From JANMES01 sp038329865 (GTDB taxonomy: Bacteria > Planctomycetota > Phycisphaerae > Tepidisphaerales > Tepidisphaeraceae), in NCBI GenBank assembly GCA_038329865.1, contig JBBQNK010000004.1, positions 62,001 through 126,000 on the forward strand: a stretch of 64,000 bases of DNA. Direction: 5' to 3'. This document shows, in pieces, positions 24,818 through 35,209 of this stretch (position 1 is the first letter of the stretch; every line of letters begins with the position of its first letter). The position numbers were made by a program, and so were the translations under genes. Under the pieces are notes generated by a model that worked only from the letters and a program-made list of their open reading frames with translations, ran no database searches and was not told the DNA's origin.

Positions 24818-25429
24818 ATGCTCTCCATCATCGACTACGGCATGGCGAACCTCCGCTCGGTGCAGAAAGGCTTCGAGTCGGTCGGCGTGCGCGCCGAGAT
24901 CATCTCGCAGGCGGAGCAGATCGAGCGGGCGGATAAAATCGTGCTGCCGGGCGTGGGGGCGTTCAAAGATGCCATCGTCACGCTGCGGAACAGCGGGCTC
25001 GTCGAGCCGATCCTTTCGCACATCAACAAGGGCAAGCCGTTCCTCGGGATCTGCCTCGGCCTGCAGATGCTGTTCGACGTCGGCTACGAAGACGGCGAAC
25101 ACCGCGGGCTCGGCGTGATCGGCGGCGCCTGCGTCCGGTTCGATGTAGACAAAACCCTCGGCCTGAAAGTGCCGCACATGGGGTGGAACCAGCTCGAGAT
25201 CAAAAAGCCCTCGCCGCTGCTGCGCGATCTGCCGGCGGGGTGCGGCGTCTACTTCGTTCACAGCTTTCACGTCGTGCCGACTGACGCGAGCGTCATCGCA
25301 ACCACAACCGACTACGGGCGACCATTCGTGAGCAGCATTTGGCGCGATAACGTCGTCGCGACGCAATTCCATCCGGAAAAAAGTCAGAAAGTCGGCCTGC
25401 AAGTCCTCGCGAATTTTGCCGCCATGTAA
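24818..25429 (+). CDS. hisH: Imidazole glycerol phosphate synthase, glutaminase subunit
   Basis: This 203-residue class I glutamine amidotransferase supplies ammonia to HisF in histidine synthesis. Catalytic Cys79 lies in PFLGICLGLQMLFD; the His and Glu are in VATQFHPEKSQKVGLQVL. The N terminus MLSIIDYGMANLRSVQKGFE is the standard HisH opening and LPGVGAFKDAI the oxyanion-side motif. No other his gene is adjacent, so the pathway genes are dispersed. Confidence 0.96.
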   Translation: MLSIIDYGMANLRSVQKGFESVGVRAEIISQAEQIERADKIVLPGVGAFKDAIVTLRNSGLVEPILSHINKGKPFLGICLGLQMLFDVGYEDGEHRGLGVIGGACVRFDVDKTLGLKVPHMGWNQLEIKKPSPLLRDLPAGCGVYFVHSFHVVPTDASVIATTTDYGRPFVSSIWRDNVVATQFHPEKSQKVGLQVLANFAAM

Positions 25430-25515
25430 TCGCTTCCGACGCGGCGCTTCGACTCACTTTGAATTTCATCGCTGGCCGTGAGCGACGAATAAGCCTATCG
25501 TGTTGTATTGTGGAC

Positions 25516-28500
25516 ATGTCGAATAAAAATCGATTAAAGACGGTGATGGCCCGCGCCGCCGACTATCTGCCCGGCACGAGTCCGGCCAGCACCCCTCTCG
25601 ATGGCTGGGCCGACGACGAATTGCCGTTGCGGTCTGAGTTGTTCAGCGTGCGACAGTTGGAAGAACTCGCCAAATCGCTGGCGGGGTCGCACGTTGTCGA
25701 AGACAAGCCCTCCACGAGCCCCGACCGGCTTCTCCCGCGCCTCGCGGACAATAAAGTTGTCCTGCAGAAAACCTACGAGCTGATCACCGACGCCCTGACG
25801 CGGGGCCGGCGCATCACGCCTGCAGCGGAGTGGTTTCTCGATAACTACCACCTGATCGAAGAGCAGATCCGCGCCGCGCGCCGTCACCTGCCGCGAAAGT
25901 ACAGCCGCGAGTTGCCGCGATTGGTCGATCACACGCTGGCCGGCTACCCGCGCGTTTACGACATTGCGCTGGAGTTGATTTCCCATGCCGACGGTCGCGT
26001 GGATATGGAAAGCCTGCGCGCGTTCATCGTCTCGTACCAGTCGATCAAGCCGCTGCGATTAGGCGAGCTGTGGGCTATCCCGATCATGCTCCGGCTGGCG
26101 CTGCTCGAGAACCTCCGCCGCGTTGCGGTGCGCATCGCGCACGGCCGGCACGAGCGCGAGCACGCCGCGTACTGGATCGAGCGCCTGCAGAGCGTTGCCA
26201 CGAACGATCCGACGAAAGTCGTTCTCACGCTGGCTGAAATGGTGAAGGCCGACCCGCCGCTGACCAACGCGTTCGTCGCCGAATTCGCCAGCCGATTGCA
26301 CGGGCAGGGGCCGGCGCTGATTTTTCCGATGACGTGGCTCGAGCAGCGGCTCGCCGAGCAGGGACAGGCGATCGACCGAGTCTTCCAGCAGGCGAGCCAG
26401 AACCAGGCCGCCGACCAAGTCTCGATCGGCAACAGTATCGGCAGCCTGCGGTTTCTCGGCGCGACGGAGTGGCAGAAGTTCGTCGAGTCGACGAGCGTAG
26501 TTGAGCAGGTTCTTTTGACCGACCCAGCTGGTGTTTACTCCACGCTCGATTTCGCCACCCGCGACCGCTACCGCCACGCTCTGGAACAGGTCGCCCGGCA
26601 GTCGCCGCTTTCAGAGCGCGAGGTCGCGCAGTTCGCGGTCAATCTCGCCCGCCGTAATGAAACAAGTGCCGGTTCTTCGCCGGCGAAAAATTCTTTCCGG
26701 CGGACGCACGTCGGCTATTTTCTGATCGACGACGGCCTGCCGATCCTCGAGCGGGAAGCGCGCATGCGGCGAACGGTCCGGCAGGTGGTTCGCCGCGCGT
26801 TGAGTCGAATCCCACTGCTCAGCTATCTCAGCGCGATTCTGCTGTTGACGGCCGTCGTTACGTGGATGGTCGTTTTGCACGAGATGAAACTCGGCGCGAG
26901 CGCATGGAGCGTGGTGATCGCAGGAACTCTCGCCGCCGTTTCGGTCAGCCAGTTGGCCATCGCGATCGTGCAGTGGGCGACGACCGTGCTCGTCGGGCCG
27001 CGCGTTTTGCCGCGGTTGGATTTTCTTCACGGCATTCCCGACGAGCACCGAACCATCGTGGCCGTGCCCACGATGCTCACGGACCTGCACGAGATTGACG
27101 ATCTGTTGAACGCGCTGGAAATCCGCTACCTGGCCAATAGCGACAATAACCTTTCGTTCGCGTTGCTGACCGATTTCTGCGACGCCCCGCAGGGGAAAAT
27201 GCCCGAGGACGACGCGCTGCTCACGCACGTCGTCAACGGAATCAAATCCCTCAATGCCAAATACGCCGGTCCTGCAGAGACGGCCGATTCCGAAGAGGAG
27301 ATCGATCGCCCGTGGCGCGGGCCGGCGGGCGAGCATCGCGGGCGATTCCTGCTGCTCCATCGCAATCGGCGATGGAACGAGCAGGAGGGAAACTGGATGG
27401 GCTGGGAGCGAAAGCGCGGCAAGCTCGAAGAGCTTAACGCGGCCCTGCGCGGCAATTCAAAGGCGTTCGCCTCGATCGTCGGCGATCGCGAAAACCTGGA
27501 GCGCATCTGCTACGTCATCACGCTCGACAGCGACACACAGCTCCCGCGCGACTCGGCAAGGCAATTGATCGGCACGATGGCGCATCCGCTCAATCGGCCG
27601 TACTTTGATGAAAAGCTCGGGCGGGTGACCGAAGGTTACAGCATTCTCCAGCCGCGCGTGGGCATCAGCATGCCGAGCGCGAATCGGTCGCGATTCGCGC
27701 GGCTGTTCGCCGGCGAGCCGGGGATCGATCCGTATACGCGGGCCGTTTCCGACGTCTACCAGGACGTCTTCGCCGAGGGCTCGTTCATCGGCAAGGGGAT
27801 TTACGACGTCGACGCGATGCAGCAATCCCTCGGCGAGCGCTTGCCGGAAAATCGGATCCTGAGCCACGACTTGCTCGAAGGCGCGCACGGCCGATCGGGC
27901 CTGGTGAGCGACGTGACGTTGTTCGAGGATTACCCGTCGGCCTACCCGGCGGACGTGAGCCGGCGGTACCGCTGGATTCGCGGGGACTGGCAGATCGCGC
28001 AGTGGATGCTCAGCCGCGTGCCCGGCGCGGGCGGCAAGCCGGTGGCGAATTCCGTTTCGCTGCTATCGCGGTGGAAAATCTTCGACAATCTCCGCCGCAG
28101 TGTCATGCCGATCGCCATTCTCGCGCTGTTGCTGTTCGGCTGGATGCAGCCGGGGCAGTCGCTCTTCATCACGCTGCTGGTGGTCACAGTGTACGTCGCG
28201 CCCGGCATGTTGATCGCGCTGGCGGATCTCTCGCGAAGGCCCTCGGATCTGCCCATCGGCGAACATTGCCGCAGCGTCGGGCGAACGCTCCTGCGGCAAC
28301 TGCTCCGCGACCTGTTCACGATCGCCTGCCTTCCTTACGACGCGTATTTCGGCGTCGACGCGATCACCCGCACGGCCGACCGCGTTTGCCGAACTGGCCG
28401 GCGGCTTTTGGAATGGCGGACCGCCCGCGAGGCGCAGCGCAATACACGCGTTCATCTGACGGGCTTTTATCGATCCATGTGGATCGTCGTGGCGGTCTCG

Positions 28501-31500
28501 GTGCTGGCGGTGATCGCGATCAGTCTGCTCAACCCGCCGGCGATTGAGTTCGCCGCGCCGATCATCGCGATGTGGCTGCTCGCTCCGACGGTTGCGTGGG
28601 CGATCAGCCGGCCGATCATCCCGCTGCGACCCAAGCTGACACCGAAGGACCTGGTCTTCCTCGGCACGATTTCACGGCGGACGTGGCGATTTTTCGAAAT
28701 CTTCATCGGCCCGGCGGATAATTTCCTTCCGCCCGACAACTTCCAGGAAGACCCGCCGCAGGGAATCGCGCACCGCACTTCGCCAACCAACATCGGCCTG
28801 AGCCTGCTGGCGAACCTGGCAGCGTACGATTTCGGCTACGTCACCGTCGGCGAAGTCATCGGCCGAACCGGGAGAACGCTCACCACCGTCGAGCGGTTGC
28901 TCCGCTACCGCGGGCATCTGTTCAACTGGTACGACACCCGCACGCTCGAGCCGCTTCGGCCGCACTACGTGTCGAGCGTCGACAGCGGGAATCTCGCCGG
29001 CCTGCTACTCACGCTCAGTTCGGGCCTGATTGAACTGGCGGGGCGAAAAATTTACCGCACCGAGACGCTCGCCGGCCTGCGCGATACATTCGACGTGCTG
29101 ACGGAGATCATACAAGGCCCCGGCGATGCGGCGCGCAAAGGTCAGACCCCTTCGGTGTCCGCCGACATCGCCGCAAAGCTGGCGCAATTCCGCAAGCTGC
29201 TGGTCGTCGGCATCGCGCCGAACCTCACTGCGACTCGCCTATCCCTGCAGCGGCTGACCACCGCGGCGGCGGAACTTGCAACATTTATGTCGACGCGGGG
29301 CAGCCCCGAGGCGAAGGAATGGTCCACCGTTCTCGAAAGCCAGTGCCGCTTCGCGTACGACGAATTAATCTTCCTGGCCCCCTGGTACGAACTCCCGCCC
29401 GTGCCGCAGGAACTCGTTCAGCGCGCCAATCGCGATGCGAATAAGACGCTCAACGAATTGCTTGGCTTCCTGCGCCGGCTGGAAGAAATCCCCACGCTTG
29501 AGGAAACCGCGCGGCTCGAATCCGGTCTTTTGGTGGACATTCAATTACTTTCGAGCTCGGTTTCATCGCAGGTGGAAAAGGACTGGCTCGATCGCCTGCA
29601 GGGCGTGATGTCTGCCGCATCCGAGCGGGCGGCGCACCGGCTTACCGAATTGCACAAACTCGCAGCCCGCTGCGTGGAACTGGCAGACATCGACTACGAG
29701 TTTCTCTACGACAAAGAACGGCACCTGCTTTCGATCGGCTACAACGTCGATGACCGCAGGCGCGACGTCAGCTACTACGATCTGCTCGCGTCCGAAGCGC
29801 GCCTGGCGAGCTTCGTCGCCATCGCGCAGGGAAAACTCCCTCAGGATCACTGGTTCAGCCTCGGTCGATTGCTCACCAAGTCGGGCAAGCGGGCGGCGCT
29901 GCTCTCGTGGAGCGGATCGATGTTCGAATACCTCATGCCGCTTCTGATCATGCCGACCTACGACGGCACGCTGCTGGATGAGACCTACCGCGCAGCAGTG
30001 AGCCGGCAGATCGAGTACGGCCGCGAGCGGGGCGTGCCGTGGGGCGTTTCGGAATCGGGATTTGCGGAATACGACACCCACCTCAATTACCAGTACCACG
30101 CGTTCGGCGTGCCGGGGCTCGGTTTCAAGCGCGGGCTGGCGGACGATTTGGTGATCGCGCCGTACGCGAGCGTCATGGGGTTGATGGTCGACCCGGTAGC
30201 CTCTACCGCCAACCTCCATCGACTGACTGAAGACGGGCAGTTCGGCGCGTACGGGTTTTATGAAGCGGTGGACTACACGCCGTCGCGCGTGCCGCGCGGG
30301 CAGACGAGCGTCACGATCAAATCCTACATGGTGCATCACCAGGGGATGGCATTTTTGTCGCTGGTGTATCTGCTGCGCGACCGCCCGATGCAGCGGCGGT
30401 TCGAGGCCGACCCTGCCTTCCGCGCGACCGATTTGCTGCTGCAGGAGCGCGTGCCGAATATTCCGTCGGTCTATCCGCACCCGTCGGAAGTTTCCGCCGC
30501 CCGCAGCACGCCGACCAAGACCGAGCCGCACCATCGCCGGTTCACCACGCCGAACACGACGCGGCCGGAAGTGCATCTGCTTTCCAACGGGCGCTATCAC
30601 GTCGCGGTCACCGCGTCGGGCGGCGGGTACAGCCGGTGGAAAGACCTGGCCGTCACACGTTGGCAGGAAGACCCGACGCGCGATTGCTGGGGCACGTTCT
30701 GCTATTTGCGCGATACCGAGAGCGGTGAATTCTGGTCGGTGGCGCATCAGCCGACCAATCGCCGGGCCGATTCTTACGAGGCCATCTACTCGCAGGGCCG
30801 CGCCGAATTCCGTCGCCGCGACGGCGAGATCGAAACGCACGTGGAGATCAGCGTTTCGCCGGAAGACGACATCGAGCTTCGCCGGGTGAGCATCACCAAC
30901 CGCGGGCAAGAGCCGCGGAAGATCGAACTGACGACGTACGCCGAGGTGGTTCTCGCCACGCCGGCGGCGGACGCGGCGCACCCGGCGTTCAGCAACCTAT
31001 TTGTGCAGACGCATCTTGTGCGCGACCGCCAGGCCATCCTCTGCACGCGTCGCCCGCGCTCCGGCGGCGAGCGGCCACCGTGGATGATGCACCTGATGAC
31101 GGTCTACGGGCAGGCGATCGGCGCCGCGTCGTACGAGACCGGCCGGAGCGAGTTCATCGGCCGCGGGCGCACGCTGGCGGATCCCGCTGCCATGCACCGC
31201 CGCCATCTCACTGACAGCGAAGGCTCCGTGCTCGACCCGGTCGTCGCGATCCGCACCACCTTGCTGATCGCGCCTGGCGAAACGGCTCGCGTGCACGTTG
31301 TCACCGGTATTGCCGAGACCCGCGAAAGCGCGATGGGACTGGTCGAAAAGTATCACGATCGCCATCTCGCCAACCGCGTGTTCGAACTCGCATGGACGCA
31401 CAGCCAGGTCGCGTTGCGGCAACTCGATGCGACCGAGTCCGACACGCAACTGTACGGCCGGCTGGCGGGAAGCATTTTGTATTCCAACCTCACGCTCCGC

Positions 31501-34404
31501 GCGCCGGGAAGTGTGATCGCCCGCAACCAGCGCGGGCAATCTGGCCTGTGGGGTTACGGCATTTCCGGAGACCTGCCGATCGTGCTGCTCAAGATCGGCG
31601 ATCACACGCAGATCAACCTCGTAAGGCAGCTGATCCAGGCGCACACGTACTGGCGCGGCAAAGGGCTGACGGTGGATCTGGTCATCTGGAACGAAGACCA
31701 ATCGGGCTACCGGCAAATGCTGCAGGAACAGATCATGGCCGTGATCGCGTCGGCCGTGGAAGCGAGCCTGGTGGATAAGCCGGGCGGGATTTTCGTCCGC
31801 AGGACGGATCAGATGTCGGAGGAAGATAAGACGCTGATGCAGACGGTGGCGCGCGTCGTGCTGAGCGACACCGCCGGCACGCTCGGCGAGCAGGTGGAGC
31901 GCCGGCCGCGGCTTGAAACGACCCTGCCGGCGTTTAACCGGGTCGAGAAGCGCCGCCCGGAGATTCCCGTCGCCGCCGAAATCCACCGCTCGGATCTGGC
32001 GGAGTTCAACGGAACCGGCGGATTCACGCAGGACGGCCGCGAGTACGTGATTACCACCACGCACGAATCGCCCACGCCCGCGCCGTGGGTGAACGTGCTG
32101 GCCAACCCGTGGTTCGGCACGGTCGTCAGCGAAAGCGGCGGGGCTTACACCTGGTGTGAGAACGCCAACTCCTATCGCCTCACGCCGTGGAATAATGATC
32201 CCGTCAGCGACACCAGCGGCGAAGCGTTTTACGTCCGCGACGAAGAGTCCGGCCACTACTGGTCGCCCACGCCGCTTCCCGCCCGCGGGGCAATGCCGTA
32301 CACCACGCGGCACGGTTTTGGATACACGATGTTCAATTATTCCGAAGGAGGCATCTCCACGGAATTGCGATCGTACGTGGCGACCGATGCGCCGGTGAAA
32401 TTCAACGCCATCAAGATCCACAACGGCTCGGGCCGACCGCGACGCGTTTCAGTCACGGCGTATTTCGAGCTGGTGCTCGGCGCGCAGCGGCCGGCCAACG
32501 CGCCGCACGTCGTGACGGAGATCGATCCGAAAACCGGCACGCTGCTGGCGAGGAATCCGTACAACACCGAGTTCGCCCAGCGCATCGCGTTCCTCGACTG
32601 CAGCGAATCGCAGCGAACTGTCACCGGCGACCGCACCGAATTCCTCGGCCGCAACGGTCGACCCGGCCGGCCGGCGGCGATGATGCGGGCGCGGCTTTCC
32701 GGGCGCGTCGGCGGGGGGCTCGACCCGTGCATGGCGGTGCAGGTGATGGTCGACCTGGCCGACGGGCAGGAACGGGAGATCGTCTTCACCTTCGGCTCCG
32801 GCCGCGATCTGACTGACGCGCGAAACCTCATCAGCCGGTTCCACAGTACGTCGTCGGCGCGCTCGGCGCTGGAGAACGTGTGGAATTACTGGAATCGCAC
32901 GCTCGGCGCGGTGAACGTTCAAACGCCGGATCGTACCGTCAACTACCTCGCCAACGGCTGGCTTCTGTACCAGGTGATCGCCTGCCGCATGTGGGGGCGC
33001 AGCGGATTTTACCAGTCCGGCGGGGCGTTCGGGTTCCGCGATCAGCTGCAGGATTCGATGGCCGTCGTGCATGCCGAGCCGGCGCTGCTGCGCGAGCAGT
33101 TGCTGCGGTCGGCGGCGCACCAGTTCCGCGAGGGCGACGTGCAGCACTGGTGGCATCCGCCTTCGGGCCGCGGCGTGCGGACGCGGATTTCCGACGACTA
33201 CCTCTGGCTGCCCTACGCCGCCTGCCGCTACGTGCAGACCGTCGGCGACACCGGCGTGCTCGGTGAGACCGTTCGTTTCATCGACGGCCGCGCCGTGAAG
33301 ATCGATGAAGAGAGCTACTACGATCTGCCCGGCCAGTCTGAAGAATCCGCCACGCTGTACGAGCACTGCGTGCGCTCGATCAAGCACGGCCTGCGGTTCG
33401 GCGAGCACGGCCTGCCGCTCATGGGCTGCGGCGACTGGAACGACGGCATGAACCTCGTCGGCGAGCACGGCCGCGGCGAGAGCGTATGGCTCGCGTTTTT
33501 CCTCTACGACGTGCTGGTGCAGTTCGCCAAGCTGGCGACGAGGCAATCGGACCATGACTTCGCCGAAACCTGTCGCACCGAGGCGGAAAAACTCCGCGCG
33601 AACATCGAGCTTCATGCGTGGGACGGCAAGTGGTACCGCCGGGCGTATTTCGACAACGGCGAGCCGATGGGATCGGAGTCGAACGAGGAATGCAAGATCG
33701 ATTCGCTGCCGCAAAGCTGGTCGGTGCTCTCCAAGGCGGGCACGAGCGAGCGGTCGGCTTCGGCGCTGGCGGCGCTCGACGAGCGGCTTGTGAAGCGCGA
33801 TATCGGCCTGATCCAACTGTTCGATCCGGCGTTCGATACGTCGGCGCAAAACCCTGGCTATATCAAGGGCTACGTCCCGGGCGTTCGCGAAAATGGCGGG
33901 CAGTATACCCACGCGGCGGTGTGGGCGGTGATGGCGTTCGCCGCCAATGGCGACGCGGCCAAGGCGTGGGAACTGTTCCAGCTGATCAACCCGATCCGAC
34001 ACGGCGATAGCGAAGCCTCGATCGCAACCTACAAAGTCGAGCCGTACGTCGTCGCCGCGGATGTCTACAGCAACCCGCAACACGCCGGTCGCGGCGGATG
34101 GACGTGGTACACCGGCTCGGCCGGATGGATGTACCGGCTGATCACCGAATCCCTGCTCGGCCTGCGGCTCGACGTCGATCGCCTGCACGTCAACCCCGTG
34201 ATGCCGGCCGACTGGCAGACGTTCGACATCCACTACCGACATCGCGAAACGGTGTATCACATCCACGTCAGCAAGGTGCCTGGCGCGGCCGCGAATCGCG
34301 TAGTGTGCGACGGCGTGGAGCAGTCGATCGGCGCGATTCCGTTGATGAACGATCACAAGGAGCACCAGGTGCAGGTCGAAGTGGGAGAGACCAAGGCGAA
34401 CTGA
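25516..34404 (+). CDS. ndvB: Cyclic beta-1,2-glucan synthase (GT84 + GH94)
   Basis: This 2962-residue inner-membrane enzyme is of NdvB/ChvB type, which initiates, elongates and cyclises beta-1,2-glucans from UDP-glucose. Order: an N-terminal soluble region; membrane helices about 430-500; the GT84 domain with YVITLDSDTQLPRDSARQLI near 670 and RRYRWIRGDWQIAQW near 815; more helices about 855-935 and 990-1050; a glycoamylase-like domain (YQYHAFGVPGLGFKRGLADD near 1525); two GH94 N-terminal-like sandwich units (near 1690 and 2200); and a GH94 catalytic domain with PLMGCGDWNDGMNLVGEHG near 2635. Length is close to the proteobacterial enzymes. It stands alone. Start 25516 is preferred over 25459. 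Confidence 0.93.
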   Translation: MSNKNRLKTVMARAADYLPGTSPASTPLDGWADDELPLRSELFSVRQLEELAKSLAGSHVVEDKPSTSPDRLLPRLADNKVVLQKTYELITDALTRGRRITPAAEWFLDNYHLIEEQIRAARRHLPRKYSRELPRLVDHTLAGYPRVYDIALELISHADGRVDMESLRAFIVSYQSIKPLRLGELWAIPIMLRLALLENLRRVAVRIAHGRHEREHAAYWIERLQSVATNDPTKVVLTLAEMVKADPPLTNAFVAEFASRLHGQGPALIFPMTWLEQRLAEQGQAIDRVFQQASQNQAADQVSIGNSIGSLRFLGATEWQKFVESTSVVEQVLLTDPAGVYSTLDFATRDRYRHALEQVARQSPLSEREVAQFAVNLARRNETSAGSSPAKNSFRRTHVGYFLIDDGLPILEREARMRRTVRQVVRRALSRIPLLSYLSAILLLTAVVTWMVVLHEMKLGASAWSVVIAGTLAAVSVSQLAIAIVQWATTVLVGPRVLPRLDFLHGIPDEHRTIVAVPTMLTDLHEIDDLLNALEIRYLANSDNNLSFALLTDFCDAPQGKMPEDDALLTHVVNGIKSLNAKYAGPAETADSEEEIDRPWRGPAGEHRGRFLLLHRNRRWNEQEGNWMGWERKRGKLEELNAALRGNSKAFASIVGDRENLERICYVITLDSDTQLPRDSARQLIGTMAHPLNRPYFDEKLGRVTEGYSILQPRVGISMPSANRSRFARLFAGEPGIDPYTRAVSDVYQDVFAEGSFIGKGIYDVDAMQQSLGERLPENRILSHDLLEGAHGRSGLVSDVTLFEDYPSAYPADVSRRYRWIRGDWQIAQWMLSRVPGAGGKPVANSVSLLSRWKIFDNLRRSVMPIAILALLLFGWMQPGQSLFITLLVVTVYVAPGMLIALADLSRRPSDLPIGEHCRSVGRTLLRQLLRDLFTIACLPYDAYFGVDAITRTADRVCRTGRRLLEWRTAREAQRNTRVHLTGFYRSMWIVVAVSVLAVIAISLLNPPAIEFAAPIIAMWLLAPTVAWAISRPIIPLRPKLTPKDLVFLGTISRRTWRFFEIFIGPADNFLPPDNFQEDPPQGIAHRTSPTNIGLSLLANLAAYDFGYVTVGEVIGRTGRTLTTVERLLRYRGHLFNWYDTRTLEPLRPHYVSSVDSGNLAGLLLTLSSGLIELAGRKIYRTETLAGLRDTFDVLTEIIQGPGDAARKGQTPSVSADIAAKLAQFRKLLVVGIAPNLTATRLSLQRLTTAAAELATFMSTRGSPEAKEWSTVLESQCRFAYDELIFLAPWYELPPVPQELVQRANRDANKTLNELLGFLRRLEEIPTLEETARLESGLLVDIQLLSSSVSSQVEKDWLDRLQGVMSAASERAAHRLTELHKLAARCVELADIDYEFLYDKERHLLSIGYNVDDRRRDVSYYDLLASEARLASFVAIAQGKLPQDHWFSLGRLLTKSGKRAALLSWSGSMFEYLMPLLIMPTYDGTLLDETYRAAVSRQIEYGRERGVPWGVSESGFAEYDTHLNYQYHAFGVPGLGFKRGLADDLVIAPYASVMGLMVDPVASTANLHRLTEDGQFGAYGFYEAVDYTPSRVPRGQTSVTIKSYMVHHQGMAFLSLVYLLRDRPMQRRFEADPAFRATDLLLQERVPNIPSVYPHPSEVSAARSTPTKTEPHHRRFTTPNTTRPEVHLLSNGRYHVAVTASGGGYSRWKDLAVTRWQEDPTRDCWGTFCYLRDTESGEFWSVAHQPTNRRADSYEAIYSQGRAEFRRRDGEIETHVEISVSPEDDIELRRVSITNRGQEPRKIELTTYAEVVLATPAADAAHPAFSNLFVQTHLVRDRQAILCTRRPRSGGERPPWMMHLMTVYGQAIGAASYETGRSEFIGRGRTLADPAAMHRRHLTDSEGSVLDPVVAIRTTLLIAPGETARVHVVTGIAETRESAMGLVEKYHDRHLANRVFELAWTHSQVALRQLDATESDTQLYGRLAGSILYSNLTLRAPGSVIARNQRGQSGLWGYGISGDLPIVLLKIGDHTQINLVRQLIQAHTYWRGKGLTVDLVIWNEDQSGYRQMLQEQIMAVIASAVEASLVDKPGGIFVRRTDQMSEEDKTLMQTVARVVLSDTAGTLGEQVERRPRLETTLPAFNRVEKRRPEIPVAAEIHRSDLAEFNGTGGFTQDGREYVITTTHESPTPAPWVNVLANPWFGTVVSESGGAYTWCENANSYRLTPWNNDPVSDTSGEAFYVRDEESGHYWSPTPLPARGAMPYTTRHGFGYTMFNYSEGGISTELRSYVATDAPVKFNAIKIHNGSGRPRRVSVTAYFELVLGAQRPANAPHVVTEIDPKTGTLLARNPYNTEFAQRIAFLDCSESQRTVTGDRTEFLGRNGRPGRPAAMMRARLSGRVGGGLDPCMAVQVMVDLADGQEREIVFTFGSGRDLTDARNLISRFHSTSSARSALENVWNYWNRTLGAVNVQTPDRTVNYLANGWLLYQVIACRMWGRSGFYQSGGAFGFRDQLQDSMAVVHAEPALLREQLLRSAAHQFREGDVQHWWHPPSGRGVRTRISDDYLWLPYAACRYVQTVGDTGVLGETVRFIDGRAVKIDEESYYDLPGQSEESATLYEHCVRSIKHGLRFGEHGLPLMGCGDWNDGMNLVGEHGRGESVWLAFFLYDVLVQFAKLATRQSDHDFAETCRTEAEKLRANIELHAWDGKWYRRAYFDNGEPMGSESNEECKIDSLPQSWSVLSKAGTSERSASALAALDERLVKRDIGLIQLFDPAFDTSAQNPGYIKGYVPGVRENGGQYTHAAVWAVMAFAANGDAAKAWELFQLINPIRHGDSEASIATYKVEPYVVAADVYSNPQHAGRGGWTWYTGSAGWMYRLITESLLGLRLDVDRLHVNPVMPADWQTFDIHYRHRETVYHIHVSKVPGAAANRVVCDGVEQSIGAIPLMNDHKEHQVQVEVGETKAN

Positions 34405-34493
34405 TCGCTCGCGCGTACACGGCAACACGCGCCGGCGCGGATTTCATCTCCAGCAACAAAATCAATTGAAAATTGCGAAATGCGGGCGAGCGA

Positions 34494-34775
34494 TTATCGC
34501 TGCGAACTCTTGACGCCCTTGTAGATCGTGCGACCTACGAGGCCCGCCGTGCCGAACAGGCCGGCGAACATCGTGAAGATGCTCAGGTTGAATCCCGCCG
34601 ACAGTCCGGGAGGCCCGCCGCCCGCTAATCCGCCCGGGCCGCCCCAGGTCCCTGTGCCGGGACCGCCGGGCGCCACGCCGCTGTTGTTGGCGATGGTGTC
34701 CTTGCACATCGGGCAGGCTTGCGCCGCGCCGGCGAACAGGAGAACCGCGAGCAACACGGGGGCGATGCGTTTCAT
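34494..34775 (-). CDS. Small secreted CPMC protein
   Basis: This 93-residue protein has a signal peptide (MKRIAPVLLAVLLFAGAAQA) followed at once by CPMCKDTIANNSG, a CxxC metal-type motif, then a Gly/Pro-rich low-complexity stretch and one C-terminal membrane helix (FNLSIFTMFAGLFGTAGLVG). It overlaps the DUF420 gene by 4 nt. Its place after SCO1 and DUF420 suggests a role in copper handling or cytochrome oxidase assembly; this is inference. Confidence 0.7.
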   Translation of the reverse strand: MKRIAPVLLAVLLFAGAAQACPMCKDTIANNSGVAPGGPGTGTWGGPGGLAGGGPPGLSAGFNLSIFTMFAGLFGTAGLVGRTIYKGVKSSQR

Positions 34776-35209
34776 GACTTCATTGTAGGGAAAAGGTGGT
34801 AAAGCATCCAGTAGATAATCACGCCGGTGACAGAAACATACAGCCAGATCCAAAACGTGGGCCGGGCGATTTTGACGTGCCTAACCCAATCCCGCTTATA
34901 CGCCCGCCAAACCGTGATAAAGATCAACGGCAGCATCCCCACTGCCAGCAGCACGTGGGGCACGAGGATGATCAGGTAAATAATCCGCAGCGGGTGCATT
35001 CCCAATTGCTTGGTGGATTGCTCGCCGAACAGGTATTTGCTGAGCAGGTAGCTAACGAGGAAGACCGCCGACGAGACGATCGCCGTACTCATCAGCCAGC
35101 CGTGCAGGTAATACTTCTTGCGTTTGACGGCGATGTACGCCACCACCAGCAGAATTCCGCTGAGGCCGTTGAGCGTGGCGTTAAGAAGGGCGAACTGCTC
35201 TCGATTCAT
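34772..35209 (-). CDS. DUF420 membrane protein
   Basis: This 145-residue protein has four predicted helices, with the DUF420 pattern YYLHGWLMSTAIVSSAVFLV, HPLRIIYLIILVPHVLLAVG and RPTFWIWLYVSVTGVIIYWM containing the conserved His residues. The family is linked to haem-copper oxidase maturation (CtaM-like in Firmicutes). Start and end overlap its neighbours by 4 nt each, so it is translated as part of an operon with the SCO protein. Confidence 0.9.
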   Translation of the reverse strand: MNREQFALLNATLNGLSGILLVVAYIAVKRKKYYLHGWLMSTAIVSSAVFLVSYLLSKYLFGEQSTKQLGMHPLRIIYLIILVPHVLLAVGMLPLIFITVWRAYKRDWVRHVKIARPTFWIWLYVSVTGVIIYWMLYHLFPTMKS

